Source: Gelidibacter gilvus
GTDB lineage: Bacteria; Bacteroidota; Bacteroidia; Flavobacteriales; Flavobacteriaceae
DNA length: 64,000 nt
Direction: 5' to 3'
Assembly (NCBI RefSeq): GCF_004115975.1
Contig: NZ_SDDZ01000018.1
Coordinates: 1-64,000, forward strand
Part shown: positions 24,229 to 34,412 of the stretch, piece after piece
Layout of the letters: every line of letters begins with the position of its first letter
Numbering within the stretch: position 1 is the first letter of the stretch
Made by a program: the position numbers and the translations under genes
Notes under the pieces: generated by a model
The model's database searches: none
What the model was told of the DNA's origin: nothing
The model's input: the letters and a program-made list of their open reading frames with translations, nothing else

Positions 24229-25593
24229 ATGAGCACAATCATTAAAACCGTTAACCCATTCAACAACAAACCTATTAAAGAGTATGAAACCCATACTTCT
24301 GAACAGTTAACCCGGATTTTGGAAAACTCCAAAAAAGCATTCCATACATGGCGACAAACGGCCATTAAAGAGCGCTGCAGGCTTTTGATCAACATGGCCC
24401 AAATTTTAGAAGATGACAAAGAGGATCTTGCCAAACTCATCACCTTAGAAATGGGCAAACCCCTTGCAGAAAGTCTATCGGAAATTGAAAAATGCGTGAC
24501 TTTATGCGATTTCTATGCTACCAATGCCGATGATTTTTTAGCAGATGAACTGATTGACACCGATGCCACGGAGAGCTTTATAAGTTATGATCCGCTAGGC
24601 ATCATCTTAGCCATCATGCCTTGGAACTATCCTTTTTGGCAAGTCCTCCGGTTTGCCATTCCAACCTTGACCGCTGGCAATACGGCCCTTCTAAAACACG
24701 CCAGCAATGTTACGGGGTGTGCCTTAGCTATAGAAAAGCTCTTTGAAAGAGCGGGTTATCCTCAAGGGTGCTTTACTACTATTTTAGTCAACCATGACGC
24801 GGTTGAAAAACTTATAGCCAACGACCTTATTAAAGCAGTCACATTAACCGGAAGTGAACAGGCTGGCAAAGCCATTGCTTCTACTGCAGGTAAACATTTA
24901 AAGAAAACCGTACTGGAATTGGGTGGCAGCAATGCGTGTGTTGTTTTGGATGATGCCGACTTAGATAAATATATGGATACTATTGTCAATGCCAGGATGC
25001 AAAATGCCGGACAGAGTTGTATTGCCGCCAAACGATTTATTGTAACTGAAAATATTTATGACGAATTTTTAAAGCGATTCAAAGACAAGGTGGCCGCACT
25101 AAAGTTTGGTGACCCCATGAATAATCAGACGACCATTGGAACTTTGGCCAGAGCCGACTTGGCAGATATTTTAAAAAAGCAGATTGATGATTCCGTGGCA
25201 TTGGGGGCCACCGTAGTATCGGGCAACAAACAAGACCACGCTTTTTTTGAACCGACCATATTAACTGAGATCACTTCGGACATGCCAGTTTTTAAGGAAG
25301 AAACCTTTGGTCCTGTTGCTCCCATCATGAAGGTCAAAGATGCCGAAACCGCTTTTAAGGTGGCTTCTGAAACGAGATTTGGTTTGGGCACTATGGTATT
25401 TACCCAATCTATTGACACCGCCCAAGGCTATATTGACAGCATAGAAGATGGTGCGTACTTTGTAAATGAGCTGGTAAAATCTGATGCACGTCTGCCCTTT
25501 GGTGGCACCAAAGCTTCGGGTTATGGACGAGAGCTTTCAAAAGAAGGCATCCATGAATTTGTCAACCGAAAAACGGTGTTCATAAATCACTAA
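24229..25593 (+). CDS. NAD(P)-dependent aldehyde (succinate-semialdehyde type) dehydrogenase
   Basis: A 454-residue aldehyde dehydrogenase from the ATG at 24229 (MSTIIKTVNPFNNKPIKEYE). PWNYPFW is at 131-137, the catalytic Glu in LELGGSN at about 230, the nucleophile Cys264 in NAGQSCIAAKRF, and EETFGPVAP plus the C-terminal LPFGGTKASGYGRELSKEG complete the family set. Closest to the short succinate-semialdehyde dehydrogenases (GabD/Sad/YneI type), but substrate is not fixed by sequence. The 15 residues of an upstream ATG (24184) are poorly conserved in style and were dropped. Monocistronic. Confidence 0.88.
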   Translation: MSTIIKTVNPFNNKPIKEYETHTSEQLTRILENSKKAFHTWRQTAIKERCRLLINMAQILEDDKEDLAKLITLEMGKPLAESLSEIEKCVTLCDFYATNADDFLADELIDTDATESFISYDPLGIILAIMPWNYPFWQVLRFAIPTLTAGNTALLKHASNVTGCALAIEKLFERAGYPQGCFTTILVNHDAVEKLIANDLIKAVTLTGSEQAGKAIASTAGKHLKKTVLELGGSNACVVLDDADLDKYMDTIVNARMQNAGQSCIAAKRFIVTENIYDEFLKRFKDKVAALKFGDPMNNQTTIGTLARADLADILKKQIDDSVALGATVVSGNKQDHAFFEPTILTEITSDMPVFKEETFGPVAPIMKVKDAETAFKVASETRFGLGTMVFTQSIDTAQGYIDSIEDGAYFVNELVKSDARLPFGGTKASGYGRELSKEGIHEFVNRKTVFINH

Positions 25594-25786
25594 TAGCTTG
25601 CTGGAGCAATTCCATAATAATTTATATTTAAATAGGTTTAAGGCTTGATTTCAATACCTTAGACCACTTGTCCAATTAATTATATTGCATCCTCAGGCAT
25701 CATTTAAGTACAACTTATTTTAGAGAAGTCGTATAATTTTCGTAGATTAGAAAGACAATATTTTTAACCATCAAAATCTGAAACTT

Positions 25787-26254
25787 ATGAAACTTCCACT
25801 ATTTTTTCTATTGTTGGTCACATTAAGTGCTTGTAACGAAGGCAAAAGCTCAGATACCGTCACTGAACAAGAGGCACAACAAGACCTAGCCCTGAAACTT
25901 AATGGCACCTGGGAAATGGTTGGCTATTATAATTATGTCAATAATAAGATTACCGATTCATTTCAACCCAACCTTGGTTATAGGCAAGTAAAAATGTACA
26001 CCGACCAAAAAGTCATGTGGAGCAAGAATGTTCCTTCAGACTCCTCGGAATGGTTTGGTTATGGAAGCTATAAGCAAGACAACGATGAACTTACCGAAAC
26101 TTTAGAATACGGCTCAGAAATGATGCGTAGGATTATAGAAGAGAAACATGAATTCAAGTACGAACTCGTGTTAGAGAAAAACAGATTCAGCCAAATTGAA
26201 GTGGATGATGAAGGCAATCGTCTTTATTCTGAAAACTACAAACGGATTGAATAA
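25787..26254 (+). CDS. Lipoprotein with lipocalin-like domain
   Basis: A 155-residue protein with a lipoprotein signal (LLLVTLSAC, Cys16). The mature part starts with a low-complexity Gln/Glu/Ser linker, then LNGTWEMVGYYNYVNNKITDSFQP and alternating strands (KMYTDQKVMWSKN...WFGYGSYKQDNDELTETLEYGS) as in lipocalin-like Bacteroidota proteins. No specific family recognised with certainty. Convergent with the EEP-family gene, whose stop lies 24 bp away. Confidence 0.55.
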   Translation: MKLPLFFLLLVTLSACNEGKSSDTVTEQEAQQDLALKLNGTWEMVGYYNYVNNKITDSFQPNLGYRQVKMYTDQKVMWSKNVPSDSSEWFGYGSYKQDNDELTETLEYGSEMMRRIIEEKHEFKYELVLEKNRFSQIEVDDEGNRLYSENYKRIE

Positions 26255-26278
26255 CAGAGCATTTTCAGGAATATGATT

Positions 26279-27109
26279 TTAGTTCAATAGCAAGTCCACG
26301 TAAACTGGAAAATGATCGGATGGAAACTTGAAATCTATCGCGCTTGAAAAGGTGGCGTATTTAACGACTTCAAACTGATCAGAAACCATAATATAATCGA
26401 TGCGCTGGGTTACGGCTTCATTATATTTAAAGGCATTAAACGTGCCCTCAGGACCAAAAATCAGTTTAGCTTTCTCTCGGGAGTCTGAATATTTCGTTTT
26501 CAAATGCGTCACCACTTCAGAATCTGGTTCTACATTAAAATCGCCCATAATCAACACTGGAAGATTTTGCGTATTTACCGTTTTAATTTTATTTAAAATG
26601 AGTAGCATCCCTTCTCTTTGGGCAGTGGTCCCGACATGGTCCAAATGCGTATTAAACACCCATATTTTCTGACTACTTTCTTTCATTGTAAACAAACCAT
26701 AAGTACACACCCGTGGGTACGCCGCATCCCAACCTTTGGATACCATATCCGGAGTCTCTGAAAGCCAAAACGTATGGGTTTGTTCAAGCTTAATTTTATT
26801 AGTATTATAAAAAATTCCTGAATGTTCCCCTTCTTGGCCGCCATCTCGTCCATTCCCAATAAATTTATAATCTTTTAGAGCTTTTTTTAAATCTTCAACC
26901 TGATTGGGTCTTGCCTCTTGCACCCCAAGAATATCGGGTTCAAGGAACAAAACTTGCGAGCTTAAGAACTCTTTTCTGTGTGCCCAAGCGTTTTCATTAT
27001 CAGATGCTATATCCAAACGCAAGTTATAGGTCATAGCGCTAAGATGTTGACTTTTGGAACTCCCAAAAATCATCAAACAGACTAACAGACAAAAAACTCT
27101 TATTATCAT
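26279..27109 (-). CDS. Secreted endonuclease/exonuclease/phosphatase-family protein
   Basis: A 276-residue EEP-fold hydrolase with a signal peptide (MIIRVFCLLVCLMIFGSSKSQ). Conserved motifs: MTYNLRLD (Asn ligand), ILGVQEA (metal-binding Glu), VFNTHLDHVG (catalytic His/Asp), MGDFNVEPDS, and the terminal SDHFPV. This pattern fits sphingomyelinase/deoxyribonuclease-I-like secreted phosphodiesterases. Target (nucleic acid, lipid or phosphosugar) cannot be told. Neighbour of the phosphodiesterase gene downstream, both minus strand. Confidence 0.85.
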   Translation of the reverse strand: MIIRVFCLLVCLMIFGSSKSQHLSAMTYNLRLDIASDNENAWAHRKEFLSSQVLFLEPDILGVQEARPNQVEDLKKALKDYKFIGNGRDGGQEGEHSGIFYNTNKIKLEQTHTFWLSETPDMVSKGWDAAYPRVCTYGLFTMKESSQKIWVFNTHLDHVGTTAQREGMLLILNKIKTVNTQNLPVLIMGDFNVEPDSEVVTHLKTKYSDSREKAKLIFGPEGTFNAFKYNEAVTQRIDYIMVSDQFEVVKYATFSSAIDFKFPSDHFPVYVDLLLN

Positions 27110-27229
27110 AATTAAATTACTTTATATCAATGATGACTCATGACAAATCTCAGTTTTTGAAGGACGTTGAGTTATAATACCGAACTTCAAAAAGCCGTAA
27201 ATTATCTTATTTCCGAATTATTTAAATTC

Positions 27230-28018
27230 TCAATTTTTGATGCGCTCAAATAGTAATTCAGGTTCATCGGTCGTGATATAATCGAACCCACTATTCAAAA
27301 ACCAATCCATATCTTTTTCTTTATTAACCGTCCAAACGTTCAGTTTTAAGTGATGCTCCTTGGCACTTTTAATCCATTCTGGATTTTTTCTAAAAACGTT
27401 AGCTGCATAATCCAACCCAGAAATCCCTGCTTCCTTTAAAGCTTCTGGCGACATGGAACCATCTAAGAGTTGCGTTTGGGCATCAGGGTTTATTTCTATG
27501 ATCTTCTCCAGAATCTCATAACTAAAACTGATATAATAAGACATATAACTTTCAGCTTTTAGCTCGTCCACCAAGGCCATGACATTTTCTGCCATCAGCA
27601 CATTTCGACCTTCAGTTTTTGAAGACTTAATTTCACAGACCAATCCTGTGTTGGGATTATTCTCCATTCCAGCCAGTAAATAATCTTTTAAAGTAGGTAA
27701 TAGTTCGCCATTGGATAATTTATGTTTTGACAATTCGGAGTAGGTGTGATTTTCAATAAACAAACCCATGTAGTCAGGATCATGATTGACCACCAAAACA
27801 TGGTCGGCGGTCATACGCACATCAAATTCCGAACCTGCACAACCTAACGCAATGGCATGTTTTAAAGAGGCTATAGAGTTTTGTGGCAAATTCTCAGCTT
27901 TCCATGCCCCTCTGTGGGCAATTACGGGATTATTTGCAATGACACCGCTGCTTTCCATCATAGTCGATTTACATGAATTAAGACTTATAAAGGTCAGAAC
28001 AAGGATTATCAAGCGCAT
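27230..28018 (-). CDS. Glycerophosphodiester phosphodiesterase family lipoprotein
   Basis: A 262-residue enzyme from the ATG at 28018 (MRLIILVLTFISLNSC, lipobox Cys16). The GDPD TIM barrel shows AHRGAWKAENLPQNSIASLKHAIALGCAGSEFDVRMTADHVLVVNHD, including the His-Arg and the Glu-Asp pair that binds metal, and ends with NVWTVNKEKDMDWFLNSGFDYITTDEPELL. It would hydrolyse glycerophosphodiesters outside the cytoplasm to glycerol-3-phosphate and an alcohol. glpD lies upstream on the same strand (28189-29754) and oxidises the product, so the pair suggests phospholipid-headgroup salvage. Confidence 0.9.
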   Translation of the reverse strand: MRLIILVLTFISLNSCKSTMMESSGVIANNPVIAHRGAWKAENLPQNSIASLKHAIALGCAGSEFDVRMTADHVLVVNHDPDYMGLFIENHTYSELSKHKLSNGELLPTLKDYLLAGMENNPNTGLVCEIKSSKTEGRNVLMAENVMALVDELKAESYMSYYISFSYEILEKIIEINPDAQTQLLDGSMSPEALKEAGISGLDYAANVFRKNPEWIKSAKEHHLKLNVWTVNKEKDMDWFLNSGFDYITTDEPELLFERIKN

Positions 28019-28188
28019 AATATGATCTTTAAGACTTATAAAAATAAGGGATTTCACAGAACAATCCTTGTTATACTATAGTTTCTTTATTCCTAGGAAT
28101 ATGTTTGCAGTAAATAAAACTGTTTTTATTGCATATAGTTTTATGACCAATCGTTTTTCATTATGAGTTTAAGAAAGCAGAAATTACT

Positions 28189-29754
28189 TTAAGACAGGAT
28201 ATATTGATTTGCCAATTGGGTTAATTCAGCAATCTGCGACTGTTTCCAAGCGTCATCCTTATTTAGAAATGTCGCGATGAGCTCAGCAACTTCGGGCGCC
28301 ACTTCTTTTGCTGCATTGGCATCCAAAAACAAGATGCGCACACGTCTTGCCAATACATCTTCTACAGTTCGTGCCATTTCGTTTTTTACTGCCCAGACCA
28401 CTTCAGCCTTTAAAAACTCCAATCTTGGATGCAGTTTCTCACCTAATTCAGGAGCTGTTTTAATCAATTCTTCAATGGCTTTTTGATCGGTTCCATAAAT
28501 ATAAAGATGATCGGTATCATCCGCAGAACCATCCGCACCATGAATACTTAGGTTTTTTGTCTGGCACTTCTTATACGGTAATTTTTTCAAAGCAATCGCC
28601 TTGTTGATGGTATCTTGAGCCATCCGTCGATACGTGGTCCATTTACCACCGGTGATCGTGATCAATTCAGATTTAGAAACAATAACCTTATGACTTCTTG
28701 AAATCTCCTTCGTCTTTTCTGATGCATCTTTAGGAGCTGCCAAGGGTCGTAATCCAGCAAATACACTCAACACATCCGCTCGTGAAACACTTTTCTTCAG
28801 ATAGGAATTTGCAGTTTCCAAAATAAAATCGATTTCACTCTCCAGCGGCTTTGGTTCCAAGCTATGGCTATCCAATACCGTATCTGTAGTTCCAACCACT
28901 ACTCTATTATGCCACGGCACCAGAAAAAGAACCCTACCATCGGCAGTTTTGGGAATCATGATGGCGTCATTACCTGGCATAAAGCTGCGATCCAACACTA
29001 AATGAATCCCCTGACTCGGGCGCACGGTGTTTTTAGCATCCACATTGTCCATTTGTAAAATCTCATCAGTAAACACACCTGTAGCGTTTATGACTACGTT
29101 GGCATTGAAAACGTATGATTTATGTGTTTCGTTATCTACCGCACTAAGCCCATTAATTTTGCCGTTGACATCTTTATGTAGTTGGCTTACCTTAAAATGA
29201 TTTAAAACCGTTGCGCCTTGCTCAATAGCAGTTTGAGCCATATTGACCGCCAGTCGTGCATCATCAAATTGACCGTCATGATAGACAACGCCACCTTTGA
29301 GATGTTCTGTTTTAATAGTTGAAAGTCGTGAAGCCGTATCCTTTTTAGAAATCCTGACCGATTTACCAAAACTTAATTTACCAGCCAATACATCGTATAT
29401 TTTCAAACCAACCGTATATAGGAAAGTATCCCACCAATTATAAGTAGGGATGATAAACGATTGGTTATTTACCAAGTGCGAGGCGTTTTTCAATAGCAAT
29501 CCTCTTTCATATAAGGCTTCCTTGACCAAGTCGATATTGCCCTGAGCCAAATAGCGCACACCGCCATGAATCAATTTGGTACTTCGGCTGGAGGTTCCCT
29601 TAGCGAAATCGGACTGCTCCAAAAGCAGTGTTTTGTAGCCGCGGGAAGCACTATCCAATGCCACTCCCAGACCGGTGGCACCACCACCAATAACAATGAC
29701 ATCCCAGTCCTTATTATCCTCAACCTGTTTCAATAAGGACGCTCTGTCAAACAA
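28189..29754 (-). CDS. glpD: Glycerol-3-phosphate dehydrogenase/oxidase (FAD)
   Basis: A 521-residue FAD enzyme converting glycerol-3-phosphate to dihydroxyacetone phosphate at the membrane. FAD motif GGGATGLG is at 23-30; SRSTKLIHGGVRYL, the GMO/GlpD substrate region PSQGIHLVLDRSF, and the C-terminal ITGGKWTTYRRMA follow. An alpha-helical C-terminal domain (after about 390) completes the DAO_C layout. It may be co-transcribed with the GDPD gene downstream (about 170 bp apart). Length is normal. Confidence 0.93.
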   Translation of the reverse strand: MFDRASLLKQVEDNKDWDVIVIGGGATGLGVALDSASRGYKTLLLEQSDFAKGTSSRSTKLIHGGVRYLAQGNIDLVKEALYERGLLLKNASHLVNNQSFIIPTYNWWDTFLYTVGLKIYDVLAGKLSFGKSVRISKKDTASRLSTIKTEHLKGGVVYHDGQFDDARLAVNMAQTAIEQGATVLNHFKVSQLHKDVNGKINGLSAVDNETHKSYVFNANVVINATGVFTDEILQMDNVDAKNTVRPSQGIHLVLDRSFMPGNDAIMIPKTADGRVLFLVPWHNRVVVGTTDTVLDSHSLEPKPLESEIDFILETANSYLKKSVSRADVLSVFAGLRPLAAPKDASEKTKEISRSHKVIVSKSELITITGGKWTTYRRMAQDTINKAIALKKLPYKKCQTKNLSIHGADGSADDTDHLYIYGTDQKAIEELIKTAPELGEKLHPRLEFLKAEVVWAVKNEMARTVEDVLARRVRILFLDANAAKEVAPEVAELIATFLNKDDAWKQSQIAELTQLANQYILS

Positions 29755-29857
29755 ATTGTTGTTGTGTTTTTAAAATTGCTGATAAAAAGACTATCAGTAA
29801 AAAAGAAAATGATCTGAAATGAAAAAAAATGAATTGTAGCAACCTTTAAAAAGCGCA

Positions 29858-32074
29858 TTAATCCAATAAAATCTCAAGAATCTGAATCGCTGTTTCACTG
29901 ATTCTCGTACCAGGTCCAAAGATGGCAATCGCACCTGCATCAAATAGATATTGGTAATCTTGTTTAGGAATCACGCCACCAACAATAACCATAATATCAT
30001 CCCTGCCGTAGTTTTTCAAGGCTTCGATGACCTGTGGCACCAGAGTTTTATGTCCTGCAGCCAAGGAGGAGATACCCAAAATATGGACATCATTTTCCAC
30101 GGCTTGTTTTGCAGCCTCTTCCGGTGTTTGGAATAACGGACCAATATCCACATCAAAACCGACATCGGCATAACCAGTAGCAACAACTTTAGCGCCTCTG
30201 TCATGTCCATCCTGTCCCATTTTTGCAATCATGATACGCGGTCTGCGCCCATCTTGTTCCGCAAATTTATCGGCAAGTTCTCTTGCTTTTTTAAAGGAGC
30301 TATCGTCTTTAATTTCTTTACTGTACACGCCTGAAAAGGATTTAATTTGAGCTTTATAACGTCCGAATTCCACTTCAAGAGCATCACTGATCTCTCCCAA
30401 AGTAGCGCGTAATCTTGCTGCTTCTACGGCTAGAGCCAATAGATTCTCATTCCGTCGAAGATGGGAATCTTTTGAATCAACCTCCGAGTTTGCATTCGAA
30501 TTTAAGATGTTTTTTGCCGCTGCCGTTAAATTGGCCAAAGCTTTGGCTACTTTATCGGCATCACGTTCCGTCCTCACACTATTCAACCGCTCTATCTGTG
30601 AAAGTCTAACCGTTTGATTGTCGACTTCTAACGTGGTAATCGGATCTTCTTTATCCAACCTGTAATTATTGACCCCAACGATAATATCCTGTCCTGAATC
30701 AATCCGCGCCTGTTTTCGGGCGGCAGCTTCTTCAATTCTCAATTTTGGAATGCCCGCTTCAATCGCTTTGGTCATGCCTCCAAGTTCTTCAACTTCTTCA
30801 ATCAGCTCCCAAGCTTTTTGGGCGATGTCATGGGTCAATTTTTCAACATAGTAACTTCCTGCCCACGGATCGACTGTTTTTGTGATTTTGGTCTCATCCT
30901 GTAAGTACAATTGCGTGTTGCGCGCTATTCGTGCTGAAAAGTCCGTTGGCAAAGCAATGGCTTCATCCAAGGCATTGGTATGTAAACTCTGTGTGCCACC
31001 AAAAGCCGCCGCAGCTGCTTCAATAGTGGTTCGTGCCACGTTATTAAAAGGATCTTGCTCGGTCAAACTCCACCCTGAAGTTTGACTATGGGTACGTAAA
31101 GAAAGCGATTTGTCGTTTTTAGGATTAAACTGTTTCACTATTTTCGCCCAAAGCATTCGGGCCGCACGCATTTTGGCGATTTCCATAAAATGGTTCATGC
31201 CAATGGCCCAAAAGAAGGATAGACGTGGGGCAAAGGTATCAATGTCCATGCCCGCTTCAAGTCCGGTTTTGATGTATTGCAAGCCGTCTGCCAGCGTATA
31301 TGCCAATTCGATATCGGCTGTGGCTCCAGCTTCCTGCATATGGTATCCTGAAATACTGATGCTGTTGAATTTAGGCATGTGTTTGCTGGTATATTCAAAA
31401 ATATCAGCCACTATTTTCATGGATGGTGTGGGCGGATAGATATAGGTGTTCCGCACCATAAACTCCTTTAATATATCATTCTGAATGGTGCCTTCCAGCT
31501 GTTCGGGTTTCACGCCTTGCTCTTCAGCAGCCACAATATAAAATGCCATAATGGGCAATACCGCGCCATTCATGGTCATGGAAACCGACATTTTATCCAA
31601 AGGAATTTGATCAAAGAGGATTTTCATATCCTCCACCGAATCGATGGCAACGCCTGCTTTACCAACATCGCCCACCACACGAGGATGATCGGAATCATAG
31701 CCTCTATGGGTCGCCAAGTCAAAAGCTACCGATAGTCCCTTTTGACCCGCGGCTAAATTGCGTCGGTAAAACGCATTACTTTCTTCTGCAGTCGAAAACC
31801 CAGCGTACTGACGAATGGTCCAAGGTCGGCGCACATACATGGTGGAGTATGGACCACGAAGATTTGGCGCTATTCCAGCGATAAAATTGAGATGCTCTAC
31901 ATTTTTTAAATCCGCTTTGGTATAGGTGGATTTGATTTCAATATCTTCAGCAGTATGGAAAGTTTCAGGTTTCTGGTTTAAAGCTTCAGGTTGGGAATTG
32001 TTTACAGATGTTCCTCCGTCATCGGTCTTCGGTCTTCTGGCTAACCTGATATGTTGTAAATTCTTTCTACTCAT
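29858..32074 (-). CDS. mutB: Methylmalonyl-CoA mutase large (B12-binding) subunit
   Basis: A 738-residue subunit of the adenosylcobalamin mutase interconverting (R)-methylmalonyl-CoA and succinyl-CoA. It contains the barrel ([59 protein letters not shown]) and the cobalamin domain with DGHDRG (D622, H624) and GISSLAAGH. Two oddities: residues 13-42 form a low-complexity linker coded in part by minisatellite-like DNA (32016-32040), and around residues 525-550 an extra segment is encoded by a palindromic repeat (30441-30470). Its start overlaps the mutA stop by 8 bp. Confidence 0.94.
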   Translation of the reverse strand: MSRKNLQHIRLARRPKTDDGGTSVNNSQPEALNQKPETFHTAEDIEIKSTYTKADLKNVEHLNFIAGIAPNLRGPYSTMYVRRPWTIRQYAGFSTAEESNAFYRRNLAAGQKGLSVAFDLATHRGYDSDHPRVVGDVGKAGVAIDSVEDMKILFDQIPLDKMSVSMTMNGAVLPIMAFYIVAAEEQGVKPEQLEGTIQNDILKEFMVRNTYIYPPTPSMKIVADIFEYTSKHMPKFNSISISGYHMQEAGATADIELAYTLADGLQYIKTGLEAGMDIDTFAPRLSFFWAIGMNHFMEIAKMRAARMLWAKIVKQFNPKNDKSLSLRTHSQTSGWSLTEQDPFNNVARTTIEAAAAAFGGTQSLHTNALDEAIALPTDFSARIARNTQLYLQDETKITKTVDPWAGSYYVEKLTHDIAQKAWELIEEVEELGGMTKAIEAGIPKLRIEEAAARKQARIDSGQDIIVGVNNYRLDKEDPITTLEVDNQTVRLSQIERLNSVRTERDADKVAKALANLTAAAKNILNSNANSEVDSKDSHLRRNENLLALAVEAARLRATLGEISDALEVEFGRYKAQIKSFSGVYSKEIKDDSSFKKARELADKFAEQDGRRPRIMIAKMGQDGHDRGAKVVATGYADVGFDVDIGPLFQTPEEAAKQAVENDVHILGISSLAAGHKTLVPQVIEALKNYGRDDIMVIVGGVIPKQDYQYLFDAGAIAIFGPGTRISETAIQILEILLD
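30441..30470. repeat. REP-like palindrome inside mutB
   Basis: Read on the minus strand: AGATTCCCATC, a TTCG loop region, then GAATGAGAATCT, an imperfect inverted repeat of about 11 bp arms. It is in-frame and encodes DSHLRRNEN in the linker before the B12 domain. Confidence 0.65.
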
Positions 32075-33443
32075 CTTCCAATCGCTTTTGTTCCATAGCT
32101 TCGGCTAAACGCTTTTCAATAATAGGCTCAATTAAGGTTTTTATTGGATTCTTTTTAACGAAAGGATACAGTTCCAATTCATGCTTCATTTTATCATCTG
32201 GATTGGGATGTTTGTTGGTGCCCAATAAAATCAATTGGCCTTTATCGAATTGTTCTTGCTCCTTTGCAGCACTTTCCTTAATCTTCTTTTGGATGATCCC
32301 TTCTTTGAGTTGATGTAAAAACCCACCGTTCACCTCGATTTCCTTAAATAACTCCAAGGACTTTTCAGCGAGCTGTTGAGTCAGACTTTCTATATAGTAA
32401 GCGCCATCTGCAGGGTTGTTGACCTTATCAAAATAACTTTCATGTTTTAAAACCAATAATTGATTTCGCGCAATCCGTTCTCCAAATTCATTGTCTTTAT
32501 GGTAAATAGCATCGTATGGCAAATTACAGATCATATTGGCGCCGCCTAAAATGGCACTCATACATTCTGTAGTGGTTCGCAACATATTGGTATTATAATC
32601 GTAGAGCGTTTTGTTGCGCTTGGTTGGATTTACAAAAATGAAGCACTCGGTGTTAAATCCGTAAGCTTCCGCCAAGGTTGGCCATAATGTTCTTAAAGCA
32701 CGAAGTTTAGCAATTTCAAAGAAATAATTACTGCCCACTGCAACATTGAAAGTCACTATAAAAGTTTGCTTTTCTTTATCTGAAAGGATAGCGTCAAAAT
32801 GATTTAAGTATTCATTGACATGCGCTAGTGCATAGGCCAATTGCTGCACCATATTAGCGCCAGCATTTTGATACAGATCCAAATGAACCGTAAAGGCATT
32901 TGTGTCTTTTACAATGGCTTCCAACTCAGCGTGGTCTGCTTTCAGATTTTTGAACCAGTTGCCGGTTTTTGTAAGGTTGCCAATAATATCCGATGCAATA
33001 TGGATGTTGGCCAAATTTGGTGTGAATGCAAATTGATCAATAAACTGTGCAGATAGAAATTGACATTCAAAAAAAATAGGGGTTTTAGTCAAATTGATAT
33101 TGACCAAAAGATCTTTTACTGCGATGTCTTCAGAAGGCAAAACAAATTTGATGCTTTCTGCACCACGGGCAATGGCATTGACGGCCTTACGATTTGATTT
33201 TTCAGTATTGGCCACAAAAATGGTTTGACAGATCTGCCATTCCGTAGCTTTGGTATCAGAAATATTTGGGAGTTTCTGAAATTCGTCAGCATGATAGAAA
33301 GGTTTCACATGGATGCCCTCGTCCGTCTTCCAAATCAGCGTTTCATTATAATCGGCGCCTTTTAGATCATATTGAATGAGTTGCTTCCATTGTTTGGAAG
33401 ACACTTCAGAAAAATCTTCAAACAGCGTTTTACTCATGGTCAT
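32067..33443 (-). CDS. mutA: Methylmalonyl-CoA mutase small subunit
   Basis: A 458-residue protein homologous to the barrel half of mutB but without the C-terminal cobalamin-binding domain, as expected for the non-catalytic MutA. Typical pieces are WQICQTIFV, the ANIHIASDI region, and [61 protein letters not shown]. It overlaps the FtsB-like stop (14 bp; an alternative ATG at 33437 gives 8 bp) and the mutB start (8 bp), so the genes are coupled. The heterodimer is usual in bacteria. Confidence 0.92.
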   Translation of the reverse strand: MTMSKTLFEDFSEVSSKQWKQLIQYDLKGADYNETLIWKTDEGIHVKPFYHADEFQKLPNISDTKATEWQICQTIFVANTEKSNRKAVNAIARGAESIKFVLPSEDIAVKDLLVNINLTKTPIFFECQFLSAQFIDQFAFTPNLANIHIASDIIGNLTKTGNWFKNLKADHAELEAIVKDTNAFTVHLDLYQNAGANMVQQLAYALAHVNEYLNHFDAILSDKEKQTFIVTFNVAVGSNYFFEIAKLRALRTLWPTLAEAYGFNTECFIFVNPTKRNKTLYDYNTNMLRTTTECMSAILGGANMICNLPYDAIYHKDNEFGERIARNQLLVLKHESYFDKVNNPADGAYYIESLTQQLAEKSLELFKEIEVNGGFLHQLKEGIIQKKIKESAAKEQEQFDKGQLILLGTNKHPNPDDKMKHELELYPFVKKNPIKTLIEPIIEKRLAEAMEQKRLEDE

Positions 33444-33753
33444 TTTGATTTTCTATACTATCCTCATATTCGATAATATAAATTTCTTCATTCTCCTTCT
33501 TCATATAATATTTTTCTCGCGCTAAGCGTTCCAGACCCTCTTCCGTGCTCAAGGCCTTGATCCCCTTTTTATCCTTTAGGATCTCCTTTTTATAGTAATC
33601 GCGCTCATTTTCCAAAGCGTTCATTTCTGAATTCAATTCGTGATGGATCAAAAAGGAATTGGCGTCAAAAAACAGCATCCATATGGCGAATCCTACAAAT
33701 ATGATCACGTATAGATTTTTAAAGCGATTGATATGTTTACGATTGATTTTCAA
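33430..33753 (-). CDS. FtsB/DivIC septum-formation initiator family protein
   Basis: A 107-residue bitopic membrane protein: basic N-terminus, one helix at about 12-35 (NLYVIIFVGFAIWMLFFDANSFL), a coiled coil (LNSEMNALENERDYYKKEILKDKKGIKAL), and the conserved GLERLAREKYYMKKENEEIYII. It would act with FtsL/FtsQ-type partners in divisome assembly. It sits 1 bp after udk and overlaps mutA, a fixed neighbourhood in many flavobacteria. Confidence 0.88.
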   Translation of the reverse strand: MKINRKHINRFKNLYVIIFVGFAIWMLFFDANSFLIHHELNSEMNALENERDYYKKEILKDKKGIKALSTEEGLERLAREKYYMKKENEEIYIIEYEDSIENQNDHE

Positions 33754-33754
33754 G

Positions 33755-34363
33755 TTATACTAAACGTTGGTTAATAATGGATTTTACGATATCAACCGCC
33801 ACAGTGTTGTATTTGTTGTTGGGAATGATGATATCTGCATATTCTTTCATAGGCTCAATAAACTGCTGATGCATCGGCTTCAGGGTATTTTTGTAACGTG
33901 CCAAAACCTCATCCAAATCCCGTCCACGTTCAGAAATGTCACGTTTTAACCTTCTGATCAAGCGTTCATCACTATCGGCATGCACAAATATCTTGATGTC
34001 AAATAGCTTCCGCAATTCTGGATTGGTCAAAATTAAAATGCCTTCCACAATCATTACTTTTCGAGGATGGGTTAGAATGGTATCCCCTGTTCTGTTGTGT
34101 TTAAGGAATGAATATACCGGTTGGTGGACATCCTTACCATCACGCAAATCCCTCAAGTGACTTTCCAACAAGTCAAAATCGATGGAACGTGGATGGTCAA
34201 AATTAATTTTTTCCCGCTCATCAAAACTTAAATGTGTGGTATCCATATAATAGGAATCTTGCGAAATTACGCCCACTTCACCCTCAGGTAATTCATTTAA
34301 AATTTGATTGACCACGGTGGTTTTACCGCATCCTGTACCCCCAGCTATTCCAATAATGAGCAT
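33755..34363 (-). CDS. udk: Uridine kinase
   Basis: A 202-residue P-loop kinase phosphorylating uridine/cytidine with ATP or GTP (pyrimidine salvage). The P-loop GGTGCGKTT is at 8-16, followed by the substrate motif QDSYYMDTTHLSFDEREKINFDHPRSIDFDLL and the lid RRLKRDISERGRDLDEVL. I start at the ATG at 34363, which gives the family start MLIIGIAGG; an upstream TTG (34399) adds 12 residues and lies only 14 bp from the preceding gene. Downstream spacing to the FtsB-like gene is 1 bp. Confidence 0.93.
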   Translation of the reverse strand: MLIIGIAGGTGCGKTTVVNQILNELPEGEVGVISQDSYYMDTTHLSFDEREKINFDHPRSIDFDLLESHLRDLRDGKDVHQPVYSFLKHNRTGDTILTHPRKVMIVEGILILTNPELRKLFDIKIFVHADSDERLIRRLKRDISERGRDLDEVLARYKNTLKPMHQQFIEPMKEYADIIIPNNKYNTVAVDIVKSIINQRLV

Positions 34364-34412
34364 CTCTTGTTTTTTAGATTTCAAGGCAAATTTAACCAAA
34401 TATAAAGAACTC

